Source: Actinokineospora globicatena
GTDB lineage: Bacteria > Actinomycetota > Actinomycetes > Mycobacteriales > Pseudonocardiaceae
Assembly (NCBI RefSeq): GCF_024171945.1
Contig: NZ_JAMTCR010000003.1
Coordinates: 424,211-488,210, forward strand
DNA length: 64,000 nt
Direction: 5' to 3'
Positions 1-7,891 of the stretch are shown piece after piece. Below the pieces are notes generated by a model. It was not told the DNA's origin and did not search any database. It saw only the letters and a program-made list of their open reading frames with translations. The first letter of the stretch is position 1. The number at the start of each line of letters is the position of its first letter. A program made the position numbers and the translations under genes.

Positions 1-88
1 CGACACCATCCCCGCCGACAGCGACACCATCCCCGCCGACAGCGACACCATCCCCGCCGACAGCGACACCCTCGTGGACGCGCGATGA
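1..88 (+). CDS. 3' end of a gene with a repetitive acidic C-terminus
   Basis: Only the last 28 codons or so are present, so the product cannot be identified. The frame with codons starting at position 2 reads three copies of DTIPADS, then DTLVDAR and a TGA at 86-88. The stop overlaps the ATG of the next gene in an ATGA arrangement, so the two are probably translationally coupled. A short acidic repeat at the C-terminus suggests a flexible tail. Nothing about function can be said from this fragment. Confidence 0.6.
   Translation, partial: DTIPADSDTIPADSDTIPADSDTLVDAR
2..64 (+). repeat. 21-bp in-frame tandem repeat, three identical copies
   Basis: Three perfect 21-bp units (2-22, 23-43, 44-64) each encode DTIPADS. 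The window starts inside the array, so the copy number is probably higher. Identity at every third base points to recent duplication or slippage. Confidence 0.85.
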
Positions 89-1761
89 CCGGCGGCCGCG
101 ACGTGCACACCGTGCACTTCCCCACCACCACCCCACCGGACCGGGTGCAGGTCCTCGTCGTCGGCGCCGGACCCGTCGGGCTCGCCGCCGCGCTGGAACT
201 GAGCGGCCGGGGCGTCGACGTCGCCGTGGTCGACCGAGCCACCAGCGCCACCCTGGTCCGCGCCGGGGCCATGGGCCACACCCCGCGCGTCGTCGAGCAC
301 TTCCGCCGCTGGGGCGTGCTGCAGTCGGTGCGCGACGAGTGGACGTTCCCGCCCGAGTGGAACCAGGGCATCCGGCTGGTCACCTCCCTGGTCGGGCACG
401 AACTGGTCCCCAACCGGCGCCCCGAGTTCACCGGCGCCGCCCGCCACTCCACCGAGGAAGCGCTGCGCCGCCCGCAGAGCGCGCTGCAGCAGGTGTTCCT
501 GCGTCACCTCGCCCACCGCGGCGTCCCCGTCACCGGCGGGTGGCCGCTGGCCGAGCTGCGCCAGGACACCGACGGGATCGACGCCGTCAGCGAGGACGGG
601 CAGGTCATCCGCGCCCAGTACGTCATCGGCGCCGACGGCGGCAGCAGCACCGTGCGCGCCCTGGCGGGCATCACCCGCGAAGGCGAGCACGCCCAAGAGA
701 AGCGGCTGCGGCTGATCGTGCGCACCGGCGACATCTCCGCCACCGTCGGCCCCGCGCCCAGCGGCACCAACATCGTGTTCAACCAGCACGCCGACGGGTT
801 CCTCGCCGCCGTCAGCGCCCGCGACTGGCGCGTCTACGCCGGGCCGTTCCCGCTCGAGCACGAGCCCACCGAGGCCGAGTTGCTGGCCACCGCGCGGGCC
901 GCGTTCGGGTTCGACCTGGACCTGGAACTGGTGTCCGCCACGACCTTCTACCACGCCACCCGCATCGCCACGACCTTCCGCTCGGGCCGCGTCCTGCTCG
1001 CCGGGGACGCCGCGCACGTGCGGACCCCGGGCGGCAACCTCGGCGAGGGCTTCGGCGACGTGGTCAACCTGGGGTGGAAACTCGCCGCCGTCCTCGCCGG
1101 GCACGCCGCGGCGGACCTGCTCGACTCCTACGACCAGGAACGCCGCAAGCACAACTGGCGCGTCGCCGACCACGCCCTCGAACGGTCCCGCCGATCCCAG
1201 GTCACCCTCGCGGCCATCCGCCAGATCGGTGTCCCCGCCGACGACGACCTCAGCGCCGAGGCCCAGGCGCGGCGCGCCGCGATCGGTGCGCGCATCGCCG
1301 AGGGCCGCACCGGCGCCGACGGGGTCACCTTCGACGAGCGCTACGACGAGTCCACCGCGATCTGGTACGAGGACGGGCAACTCGACGCCGAATGGCCCTG
1401 GCAAGCCGACGTCTACACCGACGACCCCCGACCCGGGCACCGCGCGCCCAACGGCCTGGTCGACCCCTACGGCGGCACCCTCTACGACCGCGTCGGCGCC
1501 GACCTGGCACTGCTCGTGCTCACCGAGGACCGCGACGTCGAACACGCCTTCGTCGCCGAGGCCACCGCGCGGGCACTGCCGCTGACGGTCATCCACCTCA
1601 CCGACCCCGCCGCCCGCGAGCTCTACGGCACCGGGACCGTGCTGGTGCGGCCAGACCAGCACATCGCCTGGCGCGGCACCGAACTCCCGCTCGGCGGGGC
1701 GGGTGCGGTGCTCGACCGGACCCTGGGCGTGCCGCGCCGGGCACTGGTGGGTGCGCGATGA
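85..1761 (+). CDS. FAD-dependent aromatic monooxygenase (PheA/TfdB, polyketide-hydroxylase type)
   Basis: Class A flavoprotein hydroxylase of 558 residues, the usual size. Residues 27-32 are the Rossmann GAGPVG that binds FAD, ending in the acidic VVDR. A second FAD site reads LLAGDAAH followed by GGNLGEGFGDV around residue 306. The last 120 residues match the thioredoxin-like C-terminal domain of phenol hydroxylase-like enzymes, without its redox cysteines. These enzymes use NAD(P)H and O2 to hydroxylate phenolic or polycyclic substrates; the substrate here is unknown. The start overlaps the preceding stop (ATGA), and the stop overlaps the next start the same way, so 85-3498 is probably one operon of oxidative enzymes. 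Confidence 0.88.
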   Translation: MTGGRDVHTVHFPTTTPPDRVQVLVVGAGPVGLAAALELSGRGVDVAVVDRATSATLVRAGAMGHTPRVVEHFRRWGVLQSVRDEWTFPPEWNQGIRLVTSLVGHELVPNRRPEFTGAARHSTEEALRRPQSALQQVFLRHLAHRGVPVTGGWPLAELRQDTDGIDAVSEDGQVIRAQYVIGADGGSSTVRALAGITREGEHAQEKRLRLIVRTGDISATVGPAPSGTNIVFNQHADGFLAAVSARDWRVYAGPFPLEHEPTEAELLATARAAFGFDLDLELVSATTFYHATRIATTFRSGRVLLAGDAAHVRTPGGNLGEGFGDVVNLGWKLAAVLAGHAAADLLDSYDQERRKHNWRVADHALERSRRSQVTLAAIRQIGVPADDDLSAEAQARRAAIGARIAEGRTGADGVTFDERYDESTAIWYEDGQLDAEWPWQADVYTDDPRPGHRAPNGLVDPYGGTLYDRVGADLALLVLTEDRDVEHAFVAEATARALPLTVIHLTDPAARELYGTGTVLVRPDQHIAWRGTELPLGGAGAVLDRTLGVPRRALVGAR

Positions 1762-2750
1762 GCCTGCGTCTGGGGTTCCTCACCCACGTCCAAGGCCGGG
1801 GCGCCGACCTCGCCCAGACCTACCGCGACGCCCAGGAACTGTTCGTCGTCGCCGACGAACTGGGCTTCGACGTCGGCTGGGTCGCCCAGCACCACGTCCC
1901 GCTCGGCGGCGGCGGACTGCCCTCGCCGTGGACGTTCCTCGCGCACGCCGCCGCCCGCACCAAGCGGATCCGGCTCGGCACGGCGATCACGATTCTGCCG
2001 CTGGAGGACCCGGTGCGGTTGGCCGAGGACATCTCGGTGGTCGACACCCTCAGCGGCGGCCGCGTCGAGGTCGGTGTCGGCAGCGGCGGCAGCGACGTGG
2101 AGTACGCCGCGTTCGGCCGCGATGTCGCCCGCCGACGCGAACTCACCACCGAGGGACTCGCGGTGCTGCGCACGGCACTGGCGGGCGGCGAGGTCGGCAC
2201 ACCCGGCTTCACCATCCAGCCACCACCCGGCGAGTTCACCGACCGGATCTGGCAGGGCGTGTTCAGCGGCGCCGGAGCCGCCCACGCCGCCGCCGCGGGC
2301 TCCAACCTGCTGATCAACCGCGCCGCCTACGGCTACGAGGAACCCACCGACGAGGTCCAACGCCCCTGGGTCGACGCGTACCTGGCGGCGTGGGACACCT
2401 CGCGCGCACCCCGCGTCGGGCTCTCGCGGTTCGTCTACCCCGCCAAGGACCGGCGCACCGCCCTCGCCCAGATCGGCGACGACGTGCACCGCGCCGCCCT
2501 GCGCTTCCCCGGCTTCCCCCCGAACCTCGACGTCGACGAGGCGCTGCGGCGGTTCCACTCGTTCTACGGCCACCCCGACGAGATCGTCACCGCGCTGCGC
2601 CAGGAGCTGGTGCTGCCGGTGGCGACCGACCTGATCACCCAGTTCAACCCCGCCGTCCCGGACCAGGACAACGCCATCCGGGCACTGGAACTCATCGCGA
2701 CCGAGGTCGCCCCCGCGCTGGGCTGGAAGCCCCGACAGGAAGGAGTGTGA
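1758..2750 (+). CDS. LLM-class flavin-dependent oxidoreductase (luciferase-like)
   Basis: 330 residues, starting at an ATG that overlaps the stop of the monooxygenase gene (ATGA). The N-terminus LRLGFLTHVQGRG, the QHHVPLGG segment and RLGTAITILPLEDPVRLAEDISVVD are typical of the bacterial luciferase TIM-barrel family, which uses reduced FMN or F420 as cosubstrate. These enzymes are monooxygenases or F420-dependent reductases; which applies is not visible. Coupling to an upstream FAD hydroxylase and a downstream alpha/beta hydrolase suggests successive oxidation and cleavage of one substrate (inference). Confidence 0.85.
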   Translation: MSLRLGFLTHVQGRGADLAQTYRDAQELFVVADELGFDVGWVAQHHVPLGGGGLPSPWTFLAHAAARTKRIRLGTAITILPLEDPVRLAEDISVVDTLSGGRVEVGVGSGGSDVEYAAFGRDVARRRELTTEGLAVLRTALAGGEVGTPGFTIQPPPGEFTDRIWQGVFSGAGAAHAAAAGSNLLINRAAYGYEEPTDEVQRPWVDAYLAAWDTSRAPRVGLSRFVYPAKDRRTALAQIGDDVHRAALRFPGFPPNLDVDEALRRFHSFYGHPDEIVTALRQELVLPVATDLITQFNPAVPDQDNAIRALELIATEVAPALGWKPRQEGV

Positions 2751-2751
2751 G

Positions 2752-3498
2752 GTGAGTCGGTACACCGACTTCCACGAACCCGAGGGGCTGCGCGTCCGGG
2801 GGACCGTGCTCGTCGTCCCCGGCCGCGGCGAGACCCAGGCCACCTACACCCGCCTCGGCACCCGCCTGGCCGCCGACGCCTACCGCGTCCGGGTTCTCGA
2901 CGCTCCCCGCGTCGCCCCCGGTGACGTCGCCGGGTCGCTGGAGCACCTGGCCGCCGACCTGACCGCCGCGCTCGACACCGTCGTGCTCGCCCGGCCGCTG
3001 GTGTTGATCGGCGCCGACTCCGGTGCCGCGCTCGTCTCGGCGCTGCTGCAGCGCGGCGACACCACAGCGCCCTGGTGGCCGGAGGCCGTCGTCCTCGCCG
3101 GGCTGCCCTCGCCGGTGGGCGCGGACGCGGCGGACTGGGCGGCCGAACTCGACATCCGCACCACCTGCCCCGCCCACCGCGCCGTCCTCACCGACGACAC
3201 CGCCTTCGAACGCGGCAGCCTGCGCACCCCGCTCCCGCCCGAACTGACCACCCCGACCCCCACCGACCTGCCCAGGCTCATCCTCATCGGCGACCAAGAC
3301 CCACTCGCCGACCGCCCCGGCCTCACCGCCGCCGTCCACGCCTCCCCCAGATCGCGCCTGTCCACCGTCCGCGACGCCCACCACGACGTGCTCAACGACC
3401 GCCAGCACCGCTCCGTGGCCGCCGAGATCATCAGCTTCCTCGAAACCCTCGGCAACGGCCTCGTCCCGATCATCACCGTCGAGTCCAGCGCCTGGTAG
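2752..3498 (+). CDS. alpha/beta hydrolase
   Basis: 248 residues from a GTG one base after the upstream stop; AAGGAG lies just before it. The fold shows in VLVVPGRGE near residue 20 (oxyanion strand), the elbow LIGADSGAA at 85-92, the acid loop LIGDQDPLAD and a C-terminal DAHHDV histidine. Aligned on the usual GxSxG the nucleophile position is Asp89, as in haloalkane dehalogenases and epoxide hydrolases; shifted by one it would be Ser90. Third gene of the 85-3498 operon; a strong hairpin follows it. Confidence 0.78.
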   Translation: MSRYTDFHEPEGLRVRGTVLVVPGRGETQATYTRLGTRLAADAYRVRVLDAPRVAPGDVAGSLEHLAADLTAALDTVVLARPLVLIGADSGAALVSALLQRGDTTAPWWPEAVVLAGLPSPVGADAADWAAELDIRTTCPAHRAVLTDDTAFERGSLRTPLPPELTTPTPTDLPRLILIGDQDPLADRPGLTAAVHASPRSRLSTVRDAHHDVLNDRQHRSVAAEIISFLETLGNGLVPIITVESSAW

Positions 3499-3507
3499 CC
3501 CGCCGCC

Positions 3508-3537
3508 GTGGTGCCGGAGAACGTTGTCCGGCACCAC
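3508..3537 (+). terminator. hairpin ending the flavoenzyme operon
   Basis: An 11-bp perfect stem, GTGGTGCCGGA (3508-3518) and TCCGGCACCAC (3527-3537), encloses an 8-nt loop ten bases after the hydrolase stop. There is no T-tract, as is common in high-GC actinomycetes. Confidence 0.7.
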
Positions 3538-3548
3538 GACGACCGGGG

Positions 3549-3579
3549 GTCCCTGGTCGGACGGTGCTTTGGTCCCTGG
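3549..3579 (+). promoter_or_regulatory. direct repeat GGTCCCTGG upstream of the CBS gene
   Basis: GGTCCCTGG occurs at 3549-3557 and 3571-3579, a spacing of 22 bp (about two helical turns), which suits a dimeric activator. Two-CBS proteins in actinobacteria are often hypoxia/DosR-type targets with GGGAC-containing boxes; linking these repeats to such a factor is inference only. Confidence 0.3.
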
Positions 3580-3640
3580 ACCGCGGCCATGAACGGGGTT
3601 CACAGTCGTGGGACCACGCACGGCGACGAAGGGCGGGCCG

Positions 3641-4093
3641 ATGAGCGCCGGTGTCATCCCCCGACAGCACAACGGACGCGTCCACGCCCAAGTGCGACCC
3701 CGGGCCACCCCGCTGCTGGTCCGCGACGTCATGGACCAGCGGGTGGCCACCGTGCGACCCGACACGCCCCTGGCCGAGGTCCACGCCGCCGTCCTGGCGA
3801 CCACCCACCGCCTCGTCCCGGTCATCACCGACGACCGCCTCGTCGGCGTGGTCTCCGCCACCGACCTGCTGCGCGAACGGATCAGATCCGCCCCCGTCGC
3901 CGAGACCGCCGCCGACGTCATGAACCCCGCCGACCCCATCTCCACCCACACCACCTGCGCCGACGCCGCCCGACACCTGGTCACCACCACCGACGCGGCC
4001 CTCCCGGTCATCCACGACAGCGGCGCCCTCGCCGGAATGATCACCATCGACGCCCTGATCAACGCCCTGTCCCGCACCCACCACCCCGCCTGA
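3641..4093 (+). CDS. two-CBS-domain protein
   Basis: 150 residues from ATG 3641, preceded by AAGGGCGGG; an in-frame GTG at 3608 would add 11 residues without a better ribosome site. Two CBS motifs fill the protein: VRDVMDQRVATVRPDTPLAE through VGVVSATDLL, then AADVMNPADPISTHTTCADA through AGMITIDALI. CBS pairs bind adenine nucleotides and act as energy or redox sensors, and stand-alone forms in actinobacteria are often stress- or hypoxia-induced. It appears monocistronic, with a terminator upstream and the direct repeat at 3549-3579 as a possible control site. Confidence 0.85.
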   Translation: MSAGVIPRQHNGRVHAQVRPRATPLLVRDVMDQRVATVRPDTPLAEVHAAVLATTHRLVPVITDDRLVGVVSATDLLRERIRSAPVAETAADVMNPADPISTHTTCADAARHLVTTTDAALPVIHDSGALAGMITIDALINALSRTHHPA

Positions 4094-4132
4094 CCAGCCC
4101 GCTCACCGCGGCGCGCTGATACCGTCGCCGCC

Positions 4133-4549
4133 GTGATCATCGTGTGGACCACCGGCCGCCACCCCGAAGCTGCCCTCCACGGGACACCCCAGGACTTCCA
4201 CCACCTCGCCGCCCTCCTGCGCAGCGGCACTGGAACCCTGCCCCTCGACCCGACCTACGAGGCTCCCCACCACGACATCACCGGCGCCACAGCCACGATC
4301 CACACCGCCGACACCCCGCTGGCTCGCGTCACCGTCCACGACCGCACCGTGACCTTCACCGGCCCACAACACCACCTCGACACCCTCGCCGAGATCGTCG
4401 AGGCCTCCGCGGAGCCGGTCGACACGGACTCGGGCATCCCTTATCACCACCACGTCGAACACTCGACCAATGCCGACCTGCTCACCGAGGACACCATCCC
4501 GCTGAGCCTCTTCGGCGCCACCCCCGATGGCCGCCCACACCCGGCCTGA
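4133..4549 (+). CDS. hypothetical protein, 138 residues
   Basis: I do not recognise this product. It begins MIIVWTTGRHPEA at a GTG 39 bases after the CBS gene, is soluble, His/Thr/Asp-rich, and has no signal peptide or membrane segment. Residue composition and third-position GC are those of a real gene rather than a shadow frame. It is convergent with the TetR gene ending at 4590. Confidence 0.55.
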   Translation: MIIVWTTGRHPEAALHGTPQDFHHLAALLRSGTGTLPLDPTYEAPHHDITGATATIHTADTPLARVTVHDRTVTFTGPQHHLDTLAEIVEASAEPVDTDSGIPYHHHVEHSTNADLLTEDTIPLSLFGATPDGRPHPA

Positions 4550-4589
4550 GCCTCGGCGGTCTTGACGGGAACGTTGTGGTGCCTCGAGG

Positions 4590-5126
4590 TCAGCCGGTGA
4601 GGACGCGGCGTAGTGGGGGTTCGAAGGTGTCTCGGGTGACGCGGGTCGGGGATACCAGGGCCTGGTGGAGTAGCCCGTCGAACATCGCGGTCAGGGCCGC
4701 TGGGTCGGGGACGTGTGGGGCGAAGACCTCGGTGAGCATCGCGTCCCACGTCGTGCTGGCCGCGCGCAAACCCGGACGCCGCAACGCCGCGCTGTAGAGC
4801 TCGTAGGCGACGACGCTGGACTGCCGGTGCCGGGTCGAGAGCAGCACCAGGAGGTCCGCGAGTTCCACCGCCAGATCGGCATCTGGCGCCAACGACGACG
4901 CCCACCGCCGCAACCGGGCCACGTTGCGCTCCGCCACCGCGAGCAGCGCCGCCCCCAGCAACTCCTCCAAGTCCGCGAAGTGGTACGTCGTCGACCCCAA
5001 CGGCACCCCCGCCCGCGCCGCCGCCGCGCGGTGAGTCAACGCGTGTGGACCGGACTCGGTGATCACCTCCACCGCCGCCGCCACGATCCGGTCCCGGCGA
5101 TCGGGATCGCGCCTGCGCGGTGCCAT
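4590..5126 (-). CDS. TetR/AcrR family repressor of the sulfonate-type operon
   Basis: 178 residues from the ATG complementary to 5124-5126, with GGGAGGAGA just upstream. The N-terminal HTH runs from DRIVAAAVEVITESG through HRAAAARAGVPLGSTTYHF; the rest is the variable TetR ligand domain. It is divergent from the permease-lipoprotein-ATPase-dioxygenase operon, and a perfect dyad lies between them at 5195-5208, so it most likely represses that operon and itself. The inducer is unknown; a sulfonate or a downstream metabolite is plausible. Confidence 0.85.
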   Translation of the reverse strand: MAPRRRDPDRRDRIVAAAVEVITESGPHALTHRAAAARAGVPLGSTTYHFADLEELLGAALLAVAERNVARLRRWASSLAPDADLAVELADLLVLLSTRHRQSSVVAYELYSAALRRPGLRAASTTWDAMLTEVFAPHVPDPAALTAMFDGLLHQALVSPTRVTRDTFEPPLRRVLTG

Positions 5127-5194
5127 GAAATCTCCTCCCGCGCAAGGGCTCCACCCGCCACCGTCCACCCAGCGGAACGCGGCCGAACCCCGAG

Positions 5195-5208
5195 TGTACG
5201 TCTGTACA
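5195..5208. promoter_or_regulatory. TetR operator candidate TGTAC-N4-GTACA
   Basis: Perfect inverted repeat TGTACGTCTGTACA in the 129-bp gap between the TetR gene and the transporter operon. Arm and spacer sizes fit TetR-family sites. Confidence 0.6.
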
Positions 5209-5255
5209 TTCCTCGCCGAGATCACTTGTCCCCACTCTCGCACGGAGTTCCCAGC

Positions 5256-6071
5256 ATGGCCGAATCCCGCACCAGGGCACGTCCGCTGTCCGGGACGCAC
5301 GCCGTCCTGGTGCGCGTCGCGGCCGTCGCCGTGCTGCTCGCGATCTGGGAGCTGTTGGTACTGGCCGAGTTCTGGCCACCCGCCGTGCTCCCCGGCCCCG
5401 CCGCCGTGTGGGACCAACTGCTCGCCACCGCCGACGCGGGCAACGGCCAGGGCGGCTACGCCGGGTCCACTGTGGTCGAACGGCTCGGCGTGAGCCTGCG
5501 CCGCGTCGGCTACGGCTCCGCCTACGGGGTGCTGCTCGGCGTCGGTCTCGGCCTGCTCATGGGCTTGGTCCCGCTGATCAGGGCGATCACCGAGCCGTTC
5601 GTCACGTTCCTGCGCGCGCTGCCGCCACTGGCCTACCTGAGCCTGCTGGTCATCTGGTTCGGCATCGACGAGGAACCCAAGGTGTACCTGCTGATGGTGG
5701 CCGCGTTCCCGCCCGTCGCGGTGGCCACCGCCGCCGCTGTCACCGGCGTCAACAAGCAGTACGTGGAGGCCGCCGCCGCCCTCGGCGCCAGCCGCCTGCG
5801 GGTCGTCACCACCGTGGTGCTGCCCGCGTCCGCGCCGGAGATCCTCACCGGCATCCGGCTCGCCGTGGGCATCGCCTACAGCTCGGTGGTCGCCGCCGAG
5901 ACCGTCAACGGCGCCGACGGCATCGGCGGCATGGTCCTCAACGCCCAGCGCTACAACCAGACCGCGGTGGTGCTGCTCGGCCTCATCGTCATCGGGGTCA
6001 CCGGTCTGATCATCGATTCCGCCATCCTCGCGGTCCAGCGCGCGCTCTCGCCGTGGCGGGGACTGGCATGA
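5256..6071 (+). CDS. ABC transporter permease, SsuC/TauC type
   Basis: 271 residues, starting at the ATG that opens MAESRTRARPL; the frame is open further upstream but lies there opposite the TetR gene. About six membrane segments are visible, including VLVRVAAVAVLLAIWELLVL near the N-terminus and the final VVLLGLIVIGVTGLIID. The EAA loop that docks the ATPase reads EAAAALGASRLRVVTTVVLP. The family takes up sulfonates, taurine, nitrate or thiamin precursors. Its stop overlaps ATG 6068, and the order permease, binding protein, ATPase, TauD-like enzyme favours an organosulfonate substrate. Confidence 0.87.
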   Translation: MAESRTRARPLSGTHAVLVRVAAVAVLLAIWELLVLAEFWPPAVLPGPAAVWDQLLATADAGNGQGGYAGSTVVERLGVSLRRVGYGSAYGVLLGVGLGLLMGLVPLIRAITEPFVTFLRALPPLAYLSLLVIWFGIDEEPKVYLLMVAAFPPVAVATAAAVTGVNKQYVEAAAALGASRLRVVTTVVLPASAPEILTGIRLAVGIAYSSVVAAETVNGADGIGGMVLNAQRYNQTAVVLLGLIVIGVTGLIIDSAILAVQRALSPWRGLA

Positions 6072-6088
6072 ACACCCAGGAGAACCGC

Positions 6089-7108
6089 ATGTCCGTCAGC
6101 CGCAGATCCGTGCTGTCCCTGTTCGCCGCCGCGCCACTGCTGGCCGCGTGCGGGGTGGGCGGGAGCTCCTCGTCCGGGTCGGGTGAGCGCACCAAGGTGC
6201 GTATCGCCTACCAGAGCTTCGCCGACAGCACCCTGCTGCTCAAGGACCAGCGCACCCTGGAGAACGCGCTGCCCGACCACGACATCGCCTGGACCGCGTT
6301 CGATTCCGGCGCCAGCATCAACACCGCGTTCCTCGGCGGCGCCATCGACATCGCCGTCATCGGCAGCAGCCCCGCCGCCGCCGCGCTCTGCCCGCCGCTG
6401 AGCATCCCCTACCAGGTCATCGAGCTGCTCAACGTCATCGGCGACAGCGAGGCGCTGGTGGTGCGCAAGGCCAGCGGCGTCACCGACATCAAGGGACTCG
6501 CCGGGCGCAAGGTCGCCGCCCCGTTCAGCTCCACCGCGCACTACAGCCTGCTGGCCGCCCTCGAGCAGGGCGGCGTCGACCCGGCGTCGGTGACCCTGGT
6601 CGACCTGGAACCGCAGAACATCCAGGCCGCCTGGCAGCGCGGCGACATCGACGGCGCCTACGTGTGGACCCCGGTGCTCAGCGTCCTGCAGAAGGACGGC
6701 CTGACCCTCACCGACAGCGCCAAGCTGGCCAAGGCGGGCAAGCCGACCCTGACGTTCACCGTGGCGCGCAAGGAGTTCATCGACCGCAACGGCGTCGTCA
6801 TCGACAAGTGGCTGGCCGCGACCGACGCCGCGCTCAAGCAGATCAACACCGACCCCAAGCCGGTCGCCGAGGCCGTCGCCCGCCAACTCGGCGCCTCCGT
6901 CGAGGACGCGCTCTCGCAGCTGACCCAGAACATCTACCTCGACCACGCCCAGCAGCGCACCCCCGAGTACTTCGGCACCCCCGAGGCACCCGGCAAGCTC
7001 GCCGAGCAGCTGCGCTCGGCCGCGGAGTTCCTCAAGGCCCAGAAGAAGGTCGAGGCCGTCCCCGACCTCGCCACCTTCCAAGCGGCGCTGCGGGTGCCGC
7101 GTGGCTGA
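6089..7108 (+). CDS. substrate-binding lipoprotein of sulfonate/taurine ABC transporter
   Basis: 339 residues from ATG 6089, chosen because AGGAG (6078-6082) sits six bases before it; an in-frame ATG at 6068 overlaps the permease stop but leaves no good ribosome site. The signal peptide has a twin arginine (residues 5-6) and lipobox LLAAC with the lipidated Cys21, followed by a Gly/Ser linker. KVRIAYQSFADS, the AFDSGASINTAFLGGAIDIAVIGSS-type loop and PQNIQAAWQRGDIDGAYVW are hallmarks of SsuA/TauA/NMT1-like proteins. It is anchored outside the membrane and delivers the ligand to the permease. Confidence 0.87.
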   Translation: MSVSRRSVLSLFAAAPLLAACGVGGSSSSGSGERTKVRIAYQSFADSTLLLKDQRTLENALPDHDIAWTAFDSGASINTAFLGGAIDIAVIGSSPAAAALCPPLSIPYQVIELLNVIGDSEALVVRKASGVTDIKGLAGRKVAAPFSSTAHYSLLAALEQGGVDPASVTLVDLEPQNIQAAWQRGDIDGAYVWTPVLSVLQKDGLTLTDSAKLAKAGKPTLTFTVARKEFIDRNGVVIDKWLAATDAALKQINTDPKPVAEAVARQLGASVEDALSQLTQNIYLDHAQQRTPEYFGTPEAPGKLAEQLRSAAEFLKAQKKVEAVPDLATFQAALRVPRG

Positions 7109-7874
7109 GGCCCTCGTCGAGCTCGTCGGCGTCGAACACAGCTACAAGTCCAAGGGCGGCCCCGTTCCGGCGCTCGGGCCGCTGGACCTGCGGGTCGACC
7201 CGGGCGAGTTCGTCGTGGTCGTCGGGCCCTCCGGATCGGGCAAGAGCACGTTCCTGCGGGTCGTGTCCGGGTTCGAACACCCCTCCGGTGGCGCGGTCCG
7301 GCTGCTGGGCCGCACCCCGGTCCCCGGCCGCGACGTCGGCGTCGTCTTCCAGCAACCCCGGCTGTTCCCGTGGCAGAGCGTCGGCGCCAACATCGGCACC
7401 TCGCTGCGCTGGGCCGGTGTCCCCCGCGCCGACCGTCCACAGCGGATAGTGGAGCTGCTCGAGCAGGTCGGCCTCGGCGCCCTCGGACCCCGCCGCACCT
7501 GGGAGATCTCCGGCGGCCAGCAACAACGCGTCGCGATCGCCCGCGCGCTGGCCGCCCAGCCCCGGCTGCTGCTCATGGACGAGCCCTTCGCCGCGCTCGA
7601 CGCGATGACCAGGGAACGGCTGCAGGAGGACGTCCGCACCCTCACCGACGACGGCACCCGCGGCGTCGTGTTCGTCACCCACAGCGTCGACGAGGCCGTG
7701 TTCCTGGCCAGCCGCATCGTCGTGCTCACCGACCGGCCCGGCCGGATCGCGCTCGACCTGCCCGTCCCGCTGCCGCGCGGCGCCGGGCTCTCGGCCGACG
7801 AGCTGCGCGGGTCCGCGCAGTACGCGGCGTTGCGCGGCGAGGTGGCCTCGGCCGTGCGCGCCGTCGCGGCCTAG
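7101..7874 (+). CDS. ABC transporter ATP-binding protein, SsuB/TauB type
   Basis: 257 residues from GTG 7101, overlapping the end of the lipoprotein gene by 8 bp. All ATPase motifs are present: Walker A GPSGSGKST at 42-50, Q-loop Gln84, signature SGGQQQR from 137, Walker B LLLMDEP from 156 and H-loop His194. VFQQPRLFPWQSV and the C-terminal IVVLTDRPGRI are typical of nitrate/sulfonate/taurine importers. It energises uptake together with the two preceding gene products. Confidence 0.9.
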   Translation: MAEALVELVGVEHSYKSKGGPVPALGPLDLRVDPGEFVVVVGPSGSGKSTFLRVVSGFEHPSGGAVRLLGRTPVPGRDVGVVFQQPRLFPWQSVGANIGTSLRWAGVPRADRPQRIVELLEQVGLGALGPRRTWEISGGQQQRVAIARALAAQPRLLLMDEPFAALDAMTRERLQEDVRTLTDDGTRGVVFVTHSVDEAVFLASRIVVLTDRPGRIALDLPVPLPRGAGLSADELRGSAQYAALRGEVASAVRAVAA

Positions 7875-7891
7875 GACAGCAGGAGGCGAGC

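Noticed and set aside
1623-2843. Long minus-strand open frame of 406 codons opposite the luciferase-like gene
   Set aside because: Shadow of the real plus-strand gene; sequence is low-complexity Gly/Val/Ala/Arg with no family motifs.
2692-4230. 512-codon minus-strand frame spanning three plus-strand genes
   Set aside because: Crosses a hairpin terminator and several genuine genes; Gly/Val/Glu-rich shadow with no recognisable domain.
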